Source of the DNA: Bacteroidales bacterium UBA2295
Lineage (GTDB): Bacteria > Bacteroidota > Bacteroidia > Bacteroidales > Tenuifilaceae
Reading direction: 5' to 3'
Length of the DNA stretch: 64,000 bases
NCBI GenBank assembly: GCA_002345825.1
Contig: DDWD01000212.1
Location: 1 to 64,000, forward strand
Positions 7,421 to 16,682 of the stretch are shown here, in pieces; the first letter of the stretch is position 1; every line of letters starts with the position of its first letter. The position numbers were made by a program, and so were the translations under genes. The notes beneath the pieces were generated by a model. The model saw nothing but the letters and a program-made list of their open reading frames with translations, did not search any database and had not been told where the DNA came from.

Positions 7421-7872
7421 TACTCCTTATTTTTAGTGTCGATAATTATGGTTACAGGGCCATCATTTTCCAGAGAAACAAGCATCTTCGCACCAAATAC
7501 TCCCTCTTTTACAGGTAGTTCCGATTGCTCTAGAAGTCTCTCGACAAACCTATTGTAAAGTGGAATGGCCACCTCAGGGCGAGCTGCATTGATGTATGAG
7601 GGTCGGTTTCCCTTTTTAGTTTTAGCATGCAGGGTAAACTGGCTAACCACAAGAAACTCGCCGCCAATATCAGTAATTGAGAGATTCATTACGCCTTGGT
7701 TATCGTCAAATATCCTAAGGTTGCACAGCTTGTTAACCATCCAGTCAATATCATCAAAAGTATCGAACTCTTCAAAACCTACCAGTATTAAGATTCCCTG
7801 TTCAATTGAACCTGTAACCGAATCATCAACAGATACCGATGCACTGGCTACTCTCTGTAAAACTACTCTCAT
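7420..7872 (-). CDS. dtd: D-aminoacyl-tRNA deacylase
   Basis: A 150-residue DTD that removes D-amino acids (and glycine from mischarged tRNA-Ala) from tRNA. It has the family length and motifs: MRVVLQRVASASV at the start, the SQFTLHA catalytic block, RPSYINAARPE, and the cross-subunit block NDGPVTI near the C-terminus. The enzyme acts as a homodimer in the cytoplasm. It is the first gene of the minus-strand dtd/MazG/deoC group and is divergent from the DUF4271 gene. Confidence 0.96.
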   Translation of the reverse strand: MRVVLQRVASASVSVDDSVTGSIEQGILILVGFEEFDTFDDIDWMVNKLCNLRIFDDNQGVMNLSITDIGGEFLVVSQFTLHAKTKKGNRPSYINAARPEVAIPLYNRFVERLLEQSELPVKEGVFGAKMLVSLENDGPVTIIIDTKNKE

Positions 7873-8065
7873 AGAAAAATTAGTATAATTACGGGGTTAT
7901 TGAAACTTGCGAATAGGTGCATCTTTCCTGAGATTAAAGTGCATTCGCATTTCTCGATGGCAAAATCAAGCCAGCCTCAAAAACCGATTAAACGAATACC
8001 CAAACAAAAATGGTTTAAAAACCTTTTGAATCCAATTTTCTGAGAGCAAAAAATCAAAAGGTTAG

Positions 8066-8073
8066 TATATTTG
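8066..8073 (+). promoter_or_regulatory. Candidate -7 box for the DUF4271-hemD-rnpA cluster (TATATTTG)
   Basis: A perfect TAnnTTTG match 31 bases before the ATG at 8104. This would give a leader of about 25 bases for the whole plus-strand cluster. Confidence 0.55.
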
Positions 8074-8103
8074 CCCTCTAAATGGCAATTGGTTGTATCT
8101 ATT

Positions 8104-9201
8104 ATGGGAAAACTTTTGGAAAACACTAGCTATAACAACCCTTTAACGCATCTTTGGAATCACCATAGTATTCAGCAAGATACTATTCCAAAAGTACAAC
8201 CAAAGGATACAACCGAGGCTATACCCGAAGGGATTAACCCTCTATTCCTAATGATAGAGAGGAAAAGCCGAGAGGTAGAGGCCATAAAGGAACAGGTTGA
8301 AAAGCCAAAACCTGCAGTATTGCGCCGCCCTGTTGTAGCAAATGTGGATACAACATGCTACATCTGCAGAGACAAAGAATACACACCACTTCATGCTGTT
8401 GTTAGCGGTGGCGAACAATCCCCATTACCCCTCGTTGGCAGCACACTATACGATGTTGAGTATTACAATGAGTTTGTAAACCTAAACCAGCAAGTTTTCA
8501 TAGAAACAAAGCCTAGCAAGCCAACAGGAAAAATTACTATTAAGCCATTAGAACGATCAGAAATAAATGCACCCTGGCTTTTTTTCCCAATGGTTGCCAT
8601 GCTAATCCTGCTGGCTTTTCTTAAGATCTTTTTTTCCAAGGAATTAAGGGAAGTATTTAGGAGTGCTCTCTTTTTCCACATTGGCAAAAAGATAACCCGA
8701 GAAAACCCAATTGTGCTTAACCGTTTTTTCAGGGTGCTCGATATAGCTACACTAATCTCATTACCAGTTGCTATTGTACAAATCACAAACCTTATTGACT
8801 ACCCAGATTACGGCAACATAGATACAACCAAACTTATTCTATATATTTTAATTGGGCTCACTATTTTTAGGGCATTCCGCTTTTTTTCTTTAAAGATTAT
8901 TGGATTTGTGTCAAACCAAACGGTAGCCATCGACTTGCTTCATATTAACCAGCTAATTTACACCCGACTTTTGGGAGTTATTCTGATACCGCTAAACCTG
9001 CTTATGCTATATGCCGCTGGCAGTGCAAGGATGGCTTTTGTGTATATTACCCTTAGCGCATTAGCCATAATCATGATATACAGAGGGGTTAGGATAGTGC
9101 AAGTTTTTCTTTTTAATGGATTTTCGATGTTCTATTTATTTTTATATCTTTGTGCCCTCGAAATTATCCCCATTCTGATAATTATCAGTGAGATTTTTTA
9201 G
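8104..9201 (+). CDS. DUF4271 membrane protein
   Basis: A 365-residue protein with a hydrophilic N-terminal half (about 1-155) and a C-terminal half with about six membrane segments from about 160 on. This matches DUF4271, a Bacteroidota-restricted family of unknown function usually encoded just before uroporphyrinogen-III synthase, as here. I chose ATG 8104 (MGKLLENTSY) over an upstream in-frame start because the upstream option overlaps the promoter -7 box. The N-terminal region holds one CYICRDKEY motif with two cysteines, which may be redox- or metal-related. Function unknown. Confidence 0.85.
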   Translation: MGKLLENTSYNNPLTHLWNHHSIQQDTIPKVQPKDTTEAIPEGINPLFLMIERKSREVEAIKEQVEKPKPAVLRRPVVANVDTTCYICRDKEYTPLHAVVSGGEQSPLPLVGSTLYDVEYYNEFVNLNQQVFIETKPSKPTGKITIKPLERSEINAPWLFFPMVAMLILLAFLKIFFSKELREVFRSALFFHIGKKITRENPIVLNRFFRVLDIATLISLPVAIVQITNLIDYPDYGNIDTTKLILYILIGLTIFRAFRFFSLKIIGFVSNQTVAIDLLHINQLIYTRLLGVILIPLNLLMLYAAGSARMAFVYITLSALAIIMIYRGVRIVQVFLFNGFSMFYLFLYLCALEIIPILIIISEIF

Positions 9202-9230
9202 GGGATATTGTGTTGTTGAATAAAACATCT

Positions 9231-9989
9231 ATGACCTTGAAGATCAAAAAGATTATCGTATCGCAACCCGAACCCCAAAGCGAAAAGTCACCTTACCTCG
9301 AGCTAATCAATAAGCACAATCTTAAGATTGATTTTCGACCCTTCATACAGGTCGAAGGGGTTTCGTCCAAAGAGTTCCGCCAACAGCGAATTGATATTCT
9401 GCAGCACACTGCTGTAATCTTCACCAGCCGCACAGCTATAGATCATTTTTTCCGTATCTGCGAAGAGGTTCGTGTAACTGTTCCGGAAACTATGAAATAC
9501 TTCTGCATTACAGAGGCCATTGCGCTTTACCTGCAAAAGTATATTGTGTACCGTAAGCGCAAAATTTTTTACGGTCCAGGAACTTTTTCACAGCTAATGG
9601 ATGTGGTAAATAAGCACAAAACCGAGAAGTTTTTAGTTCCCCTCTCGGATATGCACAAGGCCGAGATCCCAAAATCGCTCGACAAATCAAAGGTAAAGTA
9701 CAGCAAGGCTATTCTTTACCGAACTGTTAGCAGCGACCTATCTGACCTGAAAGACATTTATTACGACATCATAGTATTTTATAGCCCCAGCGGAATAAAG
9801 TCGCTGTTCAAGAACTTCCCCGACTTTGAACAGAATAACACCAAAATTGCAGTGTTTGGCCCCACTACAGCAAAAGCTGTCAAGGATCACAAGCTCCGCA
9901 TTGATATTCAAGCACCCACACCAGCTTGTCCTAGCATGACCCAAGCGCTTGACGAGTTCATCACAAAGTTCAACAAGGAAAACAAGTAG
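9231..9989 (+). CDS. hemD: Uroporphyrinogen-III synthase (HemD family)
   Basis: A 252-residue two-lobed HemD fold protein that closes hydroxymethylbilane into uroporphyrinogen III for haem and corrin synthesis. Visible family blocks are VIFTSRTAIDHFF (about 66-78), the lobe-connecting region around YGPGTF, DIIVFYSPSGIKSLF (about 180-194) and KIAVFGPTTAKAVKDH (about 205-220). The family is poorly conserved, so the order of these blocks is the main evidence. ATG 9231 is preferred to GTG 9210. It is co-directional with the DUF4271 gene (30 bases away) and precedes rnpA, an order common in Bacteroidota. Confidence 0.87.
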   Translation: MTLKIKKIIVSQPEPQSEKSPYLELINKHNLKIDFRPFIQVEGVSSKEFRQQRIDILQHTAVIFTSRTAIDHFFRICEEVRVTVPETMKYFCITEAIALYLQKYIVYRKRKIFYGPGTFSQLMDVVNKHKTEKFLVPLSDMHKAEIPKSLDKSKVKYSKAILYRTVSSDLSDLKDIYYDIIVFYSPSGIKSLFKNFPDFEQNNTKIAVFGPTTAKAVKDHKLRIDIQAPTPACPSMTQALDEFITKFNKENK

Positions 9990-10071
9990 GCCCTATCCTT
10001 AAATTATACGATTATCAGTAATGGCAAATTAACCTTACTGTGGGCTGATATAAACAACACAACGTACAGCC

Positions 10072-10482
10072 ATGAGGCCATTTAGCTTCCCTAAAAGCGA
10101 GCGCCTTTGCAGCAAGAAAACCATCGATTCAATTTTTGAATGTGGGCTAAGCGTGTTTTCATACCCAATTAAGGTTAACTACTTAATCGAACCCTTTCAG
10201 CAGGATCAAGCGCTGGCCAAAGCACTTTTTGTGGTTCCCAAAAAAAAGTTTAAGCGAGCGGTTCATCGAAATGCAATCCGCAGAAAGATGCGGGAAGCCT
10301 ACCGCCTAAATAAGCATACGCTTGCCCCTTGGTGTAACGAAAACAACATTCAGGTTAGCATTGCCTTTATATACATTGCATCGGAAATGCTTAGCTTTGA
10401 ACAAATCCAGTTGGCAATCGTTAAATCATTTTCGTTAATTAAGCAGCAACACAACAAGCACCAACCCAAATCGGCACAATGA
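10072..10482 (+). CDS. rnpA: Ribonuclease P protein component
   Basis: A 136-residue basic protein that binds the RNase P RNA for tRNA 5'-end maturation. The signature is [18 protein letters not shown] (about 62-79), the conserved RNR helix that contacts RNA. The N-terminus, [20 protein letters not shown], is typical too. Its stop overlaps the yidD start (ATGA at 10479-10482). rpmH, which often precedes rnpA in other phyla, is not here. Confidence 0.97.
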   Translation: MRPFSFPKSERLCSKKTIDSIFECGLSVFSYPIKVNYLIEPFQQDQALAKALFVVPKKKFKRAVHRNAIRRKMREAYRLNKHTLAPWCNENNIQVSIAFIYIASEMLSFEQIQLAIVKSFSLIKQQHNKHQPKSAQ

Positions 10483-10709
10483 AATCCATAAGAAAAGTAT
10501 TTGTATTTTTACTTTCACTGCCCATTAGGGCATACCAACTTTTCATTAGCCCTCACACGCAGCCCAGCTGCCGTTACTACCCCACTTGCTCAACCTACTG
10601 CCTCGAAGCGCTGAAGAAACACGGCCCAATTAAGGGTTTATGGCTTTGTGTAAAACGGGTTGTGAGCTGTAACCCTTGGGGTGGTCATGGTTACGACCCA
10701 GTACCCTAG
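10479..10709 (+). CDS. yidD: Membrane protein insertion efficiency factor YidD
   Basis: A 76-residue YidD protein that assists YidC/Sec insertion of inner-membrane proteins. Family features: an amphipathic, membrane-binding N-terminal helix ([20 protein letters not shown]), then [16 protein letters not shown] with the conserved cysteines, and [13 protein letters not shown] at the C-terminus. It overlaps rnpA by four bases and is surely co-translated with it. Confidence 0.97.
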   Translation: MKSIRKVFVFLLSLPIRAYQLFISPHTQPSCRYYPTCSTYCLEALKKHGPIKGLWLCVKRVVSCNPWGGHGYDPVP

Positions 10710-10824
10710 ACAAAAAGGATTTACCCGCATTTGCTTTTTTTAACTCAAAACACATCTTTGAGTTTACTTATTGGATTAATATTTGTTTACTTTGTTTTTC
10801 TGTTTTCAACAAACACGACTTATT

Positions 10825-12603
10825 ATGGCAAGCATAAAACCCAAGCTAAAAAAGATTTCCATATTTCTGATTGCAACAATCGTTGTTATTGGCACCTTCT
10901 CCTTCAGCTCAGTCGATTTTAAAGTATCCAAAAGTCTCGACACTTTCTTCTCCTTTTTTAGGGAAGTTAGTATTTTTTATGTGGATAAACCCGACCCAGA
11001 AAAACTAGTTAAGGTTGCCATAGACGCCATGCTTGAATCGCTCGATCCGTATAACGAATTTATCCCAGAGGAAAACAAAGCAGAGCTTGAGTTCCAAACC
11101 ACAGGCGAGTACGGAGGGATGGGGGCACTAATAAGGCAAAGCACCGACCATCCGATTATTGCTGAAGTATATGAGGGTAGCCCAGCTCACAACGCAGGTC
11201 TTTTGGCAGGTGATAAAATCCTTGAAATAAATGGCACCAGCGTTTTCAACCTTCCGGTTGATAGGGTTAGCAAAATGCTCAAGGGGATTCCAAAATCTGA
11301 CATAGAGCTAATAGTACAACGATACTCCGAGCCCGACTCATTGAAATACTCCTTTAAGCGCGACAAGATACATATCCCCAGCGTTCCATATCACGGAATG
11401 GTTTCCGATGGAATGGGGTATATCCGACTCTCAAACTTTACGGCAAACTGCCACAAAGAGGTTGAAAGTGCGCTTAAAGACTTAAATAGGAACAACGCTC
11501 AGGGCATAATTTTAGACCTGCGAGGAAACCCCGGTGGCCTGCTTAACGAAGCTGTAAGCATAGTTAATCTCTTTGTTGCAAAAGACGAGCTAGTGGTTTA
11601 CACTCGTGGACAAATTAAAGAGTTCGACCAGGAATATAAAACAACTTCTCGACCCGTAGACACCAAGATTCCTCTAGTTGTTTTGGTGGATAGAATTTCG
11701 GCATCGGCATCTGAGATTGTGGCAGGAGCGCTTCAGGATTTAGACCGAGCCATAATTATTGGCGAAAGAACTTTTGGCAAAGGGCTTGTACAGGCAACCC
11801 GACCTTTACCCTATAATGCTCAACTGAAAATAACTACAGCCAAATATTACATCCCAAGCGGCAGGTGTATTCAAGCAGTTGACTTCACGCAAAGAGCTGA
11901 CGATGGAAGCATAAGCTTTATTCCCGACTCCTTAATATCAGAATTCAAAACCCGCAACGGAAGAACTGTCCGCGATGGCGGAGGAATTACACCCGACATC
12001 GAACATTCAGTATCGATGTATAGCCGATTATCGTCGGTACTTTATGCCCGAAATTTACTTTTCGATTATGCCACACGTTTCTACTCAAAGCACAACACCA
12101 TTGAAAGCCCTAACGAATTTGCCCTTAACGATGAGCAATACGATGATTTTATAGCCTTCCTTAACGAATTAGGCTTTGAGTACGAAAGCCAAACCGAATC
12201 GGTTCTCAACGAGCTGGTTAAAGTATCGGAGCAAGAAAAATACTACGATATGATTCAGTCGCTTACCGATAGCTTGAAGGCCCAGATAAAGGGAAAAGAG
12301 GTTGTGGAGATGGAGGCCTTTAAACCCGAAATAAAGAAATTGCTCGAAGAGGAAATAATTGGCAGATACTACCTTCAACGGGGTAAAGCCAAGTACGGGA
12401 TTACAAACGATATGATTATTCCAAAATCAGTAGATATTTTAAAAAACATCGACAAGTATACCTCCATACTAGTTGAACCGCAAAGCGATACCGATTTGGG
12501 CGAACAGGTAAGCAGCAATTACCCTAGCATGGGTAATAGCTCAACAATCAACAGGAATATGCTGGTTTTCAACCCAGAGCATTCAATGCAGCTACCAAGT
12601 TAG
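10825..12603 (+). CDS. S41-family C-terminal processing protease
   Basis: A 592-residue exported protease. It has an N-terminal signal/anchor (about 8-30), a PDZ domain (about 95-180), the S41 core (about 185-370) and a helical C-terminal extension (about 400-590). The Ser/Lys dyad is visible: Ser within SASASE (292-297) and Lys319 in FGKGLVQ. LDLRGNPGG is the substrate-groove signature. Such enzymes trim the C-termini of periplasmic or envelope proteins. ATG 10825 was chosen because the upstream frame start would add a non-homologous 14-residue stretch. It follows yidD by 115 bases and converges on the histidine kinase gene. Confidence 0.93.
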   Translation: MASIKPKLKKISIFLIATIVVIGTFSFSSVDFKVSKSLDTFFSFFREVSIFYVDKPDPEKLVKVAIDAMLESLDPYNEFIPEENKAELEFQTTGEYGGMGALIRQSTDHPIIAEVYEGSPAHNAGLLAGDKILEINGTSVFNLPVDRVSKMLKGIPKSDIELIVQRYSEPDSLKYSFKRDKIHIPSVPYHGMVSDGMGYIRLSNFTANCHKEVESALKDLNRNNAQGIILDLRGNPGGLLNEAVSIVNLFVAKDELVVYTRGQIKEFDQEYKTTSRPVDTKIPLVVLVDRISASASEIVAGALQDLDRAIIIGERTFGKGLVQATRPLPYNAQLKITTAKYYIPSGRCIQAVDFTQRADDGSISFIPDSLISEFKTRNGRTVRDGGGITPDIEHSVSMYSRLSSVLYARNLLFDYATRFYSKHNTIESPNEFALNDEQYDDFIAFLNELGFEYESQTESVLNELVKVSEQEKYYDMIQSLTDSLKAQIKGKEVVEMEAFKPEIKKLLEEEIIGRYYLQRGKAKYGITNDMIIPKSVDILKNIDKYTSILVEPQSDTDLGEQVSSNYPSMGNSSTINRNMLVFNPEHSMQLPS

Positions 12604-12621
12604 TAGGCTTTTCTTTTTGAT

Positions 12622-13800
12622 TTAGGCGTGCGATTTGCGGAGTACGATTCGGAATGTTGTTCCCTTGTCAATCTCCGATCCGTTCACGAATAGTTTACCG
12701 TTGTGGTACACTTCAATAATCCTTTTTGATAGGGTTAACCCCAGTCCCCAACCTCGGCTTTTGGTAGTATAGCCGGGCTGAAAAACTGTTTTAAAGTGAC
12801 TCCTAGGGATTCCTTTTCCGGTATCGGTAATATCAATAAAAACTACCTGCGTATTGTCAACTATTGATACCGACACCTCGCCGCTCGACTGAATAGCATC
12901 AACTGAGTTTCGGATAATATTCTCGATCACCCATTCGAATAGCGTTTCGTTAACCGGCACCAATATGGATTCGGTTTGATCAAAATTGATCACCAGCTGT
13001 ATCTTGCTTGATATTCGATTGCGGATATATTCAACAGTGCTTGATATTGTTGCAACAATATCAAGTGTTTTAAGCGATGGGGTTGAACCAATTTTCGAAA
13101 ACCGATCTACTACCTTTTCGAGCCTTGAGATGTCTTTCTCGAAATGAGCCACCAGCTCCGGATCGGTGTCTGACTGGCGAATGAGTTCCAGCCAAGCCAA
13201 AAGCGATGAGGTTGGTGTACCGAGCTGATGCGCCGTTTCTTTGGCTAACCCAACCCATACCCGGTTTTGCTCGGCCTTTCGAGAATGGCTAAAAGCATAG
13301 TACGACACCAAAATAAAAAGAATTATAACTATAAGCTGAACGTATGGGTAGTATGTGAGCTTCACTAGGGTTGTACTATCCTTATAGTACACAATATTCT
13401 TGCTGCCATCGATAAGGGTGACCACAATGGGTTCCTTTGACGATTTCATTTGAGCAAGCATTTTTTCGGCTCCCTCCTTGGTTTCCAACTTCGAGGGTTT
13501 GATGTTTCTATACGACAAGATATTGTCGTTCTCATCGGTAAGCAAAACCGGAACCGTAGTGTTATTCTGTAAAACCTCAAAAACAATGGTGAAGTTCTGG
13601 CTCGAGTCGGCCATATTGCTAATATGCGATATCTCTCGGATAGCCTCGGCCCACAGCTCAATCTTTTTACGCTCCTCGTGCGACAAATCCTGAACAAGGC
13701 TATTTGTAATGTATAGCGATGCAAATCCTATTAGAATTGCAACAACCAGAAGTAGTGCCTTCCACCTTTGTTTTGCCACGTAAATTTCCAATGCCAGCAA
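12622..13800 (-). CDS. Membrane sensor histidine kinase
   Basis: About 390 residues. One membrane helix lies at about 14-34, an extracytoplasmic sensing region at about 35-150 and a second helix at about 153-172. The dimerisation/phospho-acceptor box AKETAHQLGTPTSSLLAWLE has His about 191, and the HATPase_c domain shows N (ENIIRNSVDAI), DTGKGIP and GWGLGLTLSKRI. The box with HQLGTP instead of HELRTP is common in Bacteroidota kinases. No response regulator is adjacent, so it is an orphan. The frame has no ATG near its start: TTG at 13800 or 13791 must be used. It lies 63 bases downstream of the AsmA-like gene on the same strand and may share its transcript. Confidence 0.9.
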   Translation of the reverse strand: MLALEIYVAKQRWKALLLVVAILIGFASLYITNSLVQDLSHEERKKIELWAEAIREISHISNMADSSQNFTIVFEVLQNNTTVPVLLTDENDNILSYRNIKPSKLETKEGAEKMLAQMKSSKEPIVVTLIDGSKNIVYYKDSTTLVKLTYYPYVQLIVIILFILVSYYAFSHSRKAEQNRVWVGLAKETAHQLGTPTSSLLAWLELIRQSDTDPELVAHFEKDISRLEKVVDRFSKIGSTPSLKTLDIVATISSTVEYIRNRISSKIQLVINFDQTESILVPVNETLFEWVIENIIRNSVDAIQSSGEVSVSIVDNTQVVFIDITDTGKGIPRSHFKTVFQPGYTTKSRGWGLGLTLSKRIIEVYHNGKLFVNGSEIDKGTTFRIVLRKSHA

Positions 13801-13863
13801 TCTTTAATGTAAAAACTCAAACTTAGTTTTAACCGATTTAGTATATCGGAGAGGTAAAAATAG

Positions 13864-16398
13864 TTAGTCCCACTCGATGGTAAACTTTGTCGACTCCTCC
13901 TCTTTCTTCTTGTCTGTAGCAGGTACTTTTTTCGTAGTATCAACTCTAGTGGCTGGGATAAGGAATGAGAATTCATCACGAAGGATTGCCCGCAAATTAA
14001 GCCCCTCACTCCGTAGGTTTTGCCTAAAAGCATCGCGGGCACTGGCCTTATCGTACGATACGGTATAATCATTGCTATCGCCCTCGAGCTTAAGGTATAG
14101 CTTAACCCTTCCGCTTCCATCGTCCTCAACCTCACCAAAAGGGTCGTTTTGGGCTTTTTGGCGCATACTCTTGCTTAAAAGCACATCCGACAGGTACAGC
14201 TGGGTTCTGTACCGATAAGCTCCGCTAAAGGTATGTGTTCCCGAAACTTTCAGGTCAATGGCCGAAGAGCTTATGTCCATCTCAGGGATAATAATTACAC
14301 TATCGGTTATTCTTAGGGTATTCTCGAGAGTTGAAAACTTTATGTCCATAAGGTCTTCCAATTCGATAAATCGAGACAGACTCTTTAGCTGGTCAAGATT
14401 AACCAACCGGCCATTGCTCACCTTCACATCAGCCCTAGCGTCAATCTGGTCTGCCACCAATGCTCCATCGCTATATGGTACCGATAACTGTATGGATCCA
14501 TTAAGGTTGCCAAAAACATTATCGCTGGTAATCACACCCTGACCAAAATTGTTGAAAGATTTAAAGAGCATGTTGATGTCAATACCATCGGCATCCAAAT
14601 CGGCGGAGAATACATTTAAATTGTTATCATCGTATGAGGAGCTGAATTTCCCAGTAAGCAAGCCACCGCATGATCGTGCTAGGAAACTATTGCAGTAAAA
14701 ACTGTTTCCGTGTGTTGAGAAACTTGCGCTAAGTGGAGTTGCAACAAACTGGTTGTGCACCAACCTATCGATGAACACATCGCCTGTAACGGTTTGAATC
14801 CGATCCCAAGTTGTTTCCTTTGGCTCATCGGACGATACTGAAGACCGTTTCAAAGTCAACCAGTTGGTATTTAATGAATCGATAGTTATGCTGGTGTTAA
14901 TAGATGTTTTCTGGTCGCCAAAAACAATGGCTGAGGCATTGCTTGCCTGAAAATCGGCTGTGAATTTTGATCCATGCATCAAGCCAAAAATACTTGCACT
15001 ACTAATATCCTGATTGTTTATTTTTATTTGTCCCCCAATGGACTTTAGGTCAGGAATCAATCCAACCTCCTCAAAATCTAGATTACTTAGCTCAAGGGAA
15101 GAATAAAATTTGGAATCTTCGAACGATTTTAGCGAAATGCTACCCAAATCGTCGAGCAAACCCAACACTTCAAGGTTACCCGAAATCTGGCCCGATTTAA
15201 TGGGAGCCTTCACGCCCCAGTTCAAAATATCGGGAATATTAAGCCAATGAGTTACTTTAAGATGATATAATGGGCTATTAAGATTTTTGAACCGAAGGCT
15301 TCCGCTTACCGTTGAAACGCCGGTGCTAAACTCGATGTTTGACAAGAAAACCTCTGATGATTGGGGCTTACCCTGTTGCCCGTTATTAAACTTACCCACT
15401 ATCTTGCTAAAGATTAGCTCGGGTTTATTGGGTAGCTGAACCGTAAGCCCATTGGACTGAAACTCTAGGTTTAGCAGATATGGTTCCTCCATTTTGGTGA
15501 GCCCATCAACAGCCAGCGTAAAAGCAACATTACCTTTGGTTTTGGTGTTGTGGGGCAAAGCAATATTGTGCTGCGATAAGAAGGAGATCAGGTGTTCAAT
15601 ATCGAAATTTTCGCCGCTAACGGAAACCCACACAGGCGCTCCTTTTTCCCTGCCTATATTTCCCGAAAGGGTAAGTTTGCTCCGCCCCAAACTCCCAGTG
15701 CTAGGCCATACTTCAATTTGATTATCGTTAATAAGGAACTGAGTCTCTAGAGTGGCTCTCTGATTCTGTATGTAATAAAACGCTCCCTGTCGCAAAACAC
15801 CAATTGACGCTTTAACACTAGTGTTAAGGAGTATTTGCTGTGCCGACAACTGGCCATTGAGCGCTGCATTATCGATTAGCCCCTTGAAAATCCATCCTGT
15901 TCTCAAATCGATGTAGCTGAGGTTAATGTTCTCCAGCCGAAACTCCTGAAGACTAAACAGCCAACCATTGCTTTGATCTTGCCCTTTCTCAAAAATTTCA
16001 AAGTTTCCTTTCCCTCTTGTGTCGAAGTAGAGATTTAACCATCCGTTGCGTAGGATAACCTTCTCGAAAGTGTACTCACTTTTAAGTAGTCCCAATAGCC
16101 CCATTCGAATAGATACCTCGTCAATAGATAAAAGCCCTGGCTCAAGCTCTGGTGGGGTATCTAAACTTCCCTCAAAAATCTCAACCCCTTTTAAATCAAC
16201 CGAAACAAAAGGAAATCCTTTTAGCATCGACACGTCGACGGATTTAACCTTTAGCTCTGCCTTAATCTGCTTATTCAAGTAGTTCAGGGTACTTTCCGTT
16301 AGCTTATCCTTAAGGAAATAACCAGCAATAGCTAGGCTCAGGATAAAAGCTAGCAAAAAGGAAACGATAACGAGGAATATTTTTAATGCTATACGCAT
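13864..16398 (-). CDS. AsmA-like inner-membrane/periplasmic protein
   Basis: An 844-residue protein with one N-terminal membrane helix (about 7-29) followed by a long beta-rich periplasmic region. The start (ALKIFLVIVSFLLAFILSLA, then LNYLNKQIKAELKVKSVDVS) and the C-terminal block around LKVSGTHTFSGAYRYRTQLY identify the AsmA-like family. These belong to the bridge-like group of envelope proteins thought to carry or organise phospholipids between membranes. The C-terminus is acidic and lysine-rich (TDKKKEEEST). It is probably co-transcribed with the downstream kinase gene. Confidence 0.85.
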   Translation of the reverse strand: MRIALKIFLVIVSFLLAFILSLAIAGYFLKDKLTESTLNYLNKQIKAELKVKSVDVSMLKGFPFVSVDLKGVEIFEGSLDTPPELEPGLLSIDEVSIRMGLLGLLKSEYTFEKVILRNGWLNLYFDTRGKGNFEIFEKGQDQSNGWLFSLQEFRLENINLSYIDLRTGWIFKGLIDNAALNGQLSAQQILLNTSVKASIGVLRQGAFYYIQNQRATLETQFLINDNQIEVWPSTGSLGRSKLTLSGNIGREKGAPVWVSVSGENFDIEHLISFLSQHNIALPHNTKTKGNVAFTLAVDGLTKMEEPYLLNLEFQSNGLTVQLPNKPELIFSKIVGKFNNGQQGKPQSSEVFLSNIEFSTGVSTVSGSLRFKNLNSPLYHLKVTHWLNIPDILNWGVKAPIKSGQISGNLEVLGLLDDLGSISLKSFEDSKFYSSLELSNLDFEEVGLIPDLKSIGGQIKINNQDISSASIFGLMHGSKFTADFQASNASAIVFGDQKTSINTSITIDSLNTNWLTLKRSSVSSDEPKETTWDRIQTVTGDVFIDRLVHNQFVATPLSASFSTHGNSFYCNSFLARSCGGLLTGKFSSSYDDNNLNVFSADLDADGIDINMLFKSFNNFGQGVITSDNVFGNLNGSIQLSVPYSDGALVADQIDARADVKVSNGRLVNLDQLKSLSRFIELEDLMDIKFSTLENTLRITDSVIIIPEMDISSSAIDLKVSGTHTFSGAYRYRTQLYLSDVLLSKSMRQKAQNDPFGEVEDDGSGRVKLYLKLEGDSNDYTVSYDKASARDAFRQNLRSEGLNLRAILRDEFSFLIPATRVDTTKKVPATDKKKEEESTKFTIEWD

Positions 16399-16644
16399 AT
16401 AACAAAAATATGGCGGTTATATCTACAAAAACAAAGGATAATAAGAGTTGCTTTTCTCAAAATTAGAGAAATGGAATATATCTCCTTACGCTCCACAAAC
16501 ATAAGACAAAAACCTATGTTTTAAAAGCTTGTTACGCTGTTTTTATTTGCGCACATTGGAAATAGTTTGTTAAAACAATTTTACCTCAATTTATTGGTTT
16601 TTTCGATTTTTAGTAAAAACATCAACTACTTAAAAAGCATTGGT

Positions 16645-16652
16645 TAAATTTG
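16645..16652 (+). promoter_or_regulatory. Candidate -7 box (TAAATTTG) before the TPR-SpoIIE gene
   Basis: A perfect TAnnTTTG match 31 bases before the ATG at 16683. The 284-base divergent region upstream (16399-16682) is AT-rich and holds no gene. Confidence 0.5.
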
Positions 16653-16682
16653 TATTTCATTTGTTGCCTAATCTGCTGAAAA

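Noticed and set aside
10731..10922. Small frame overlapping the start of the S41 protease
   Set aside because: It overlaps the signal anchor of the protease in another frame and shows no family resemblance.
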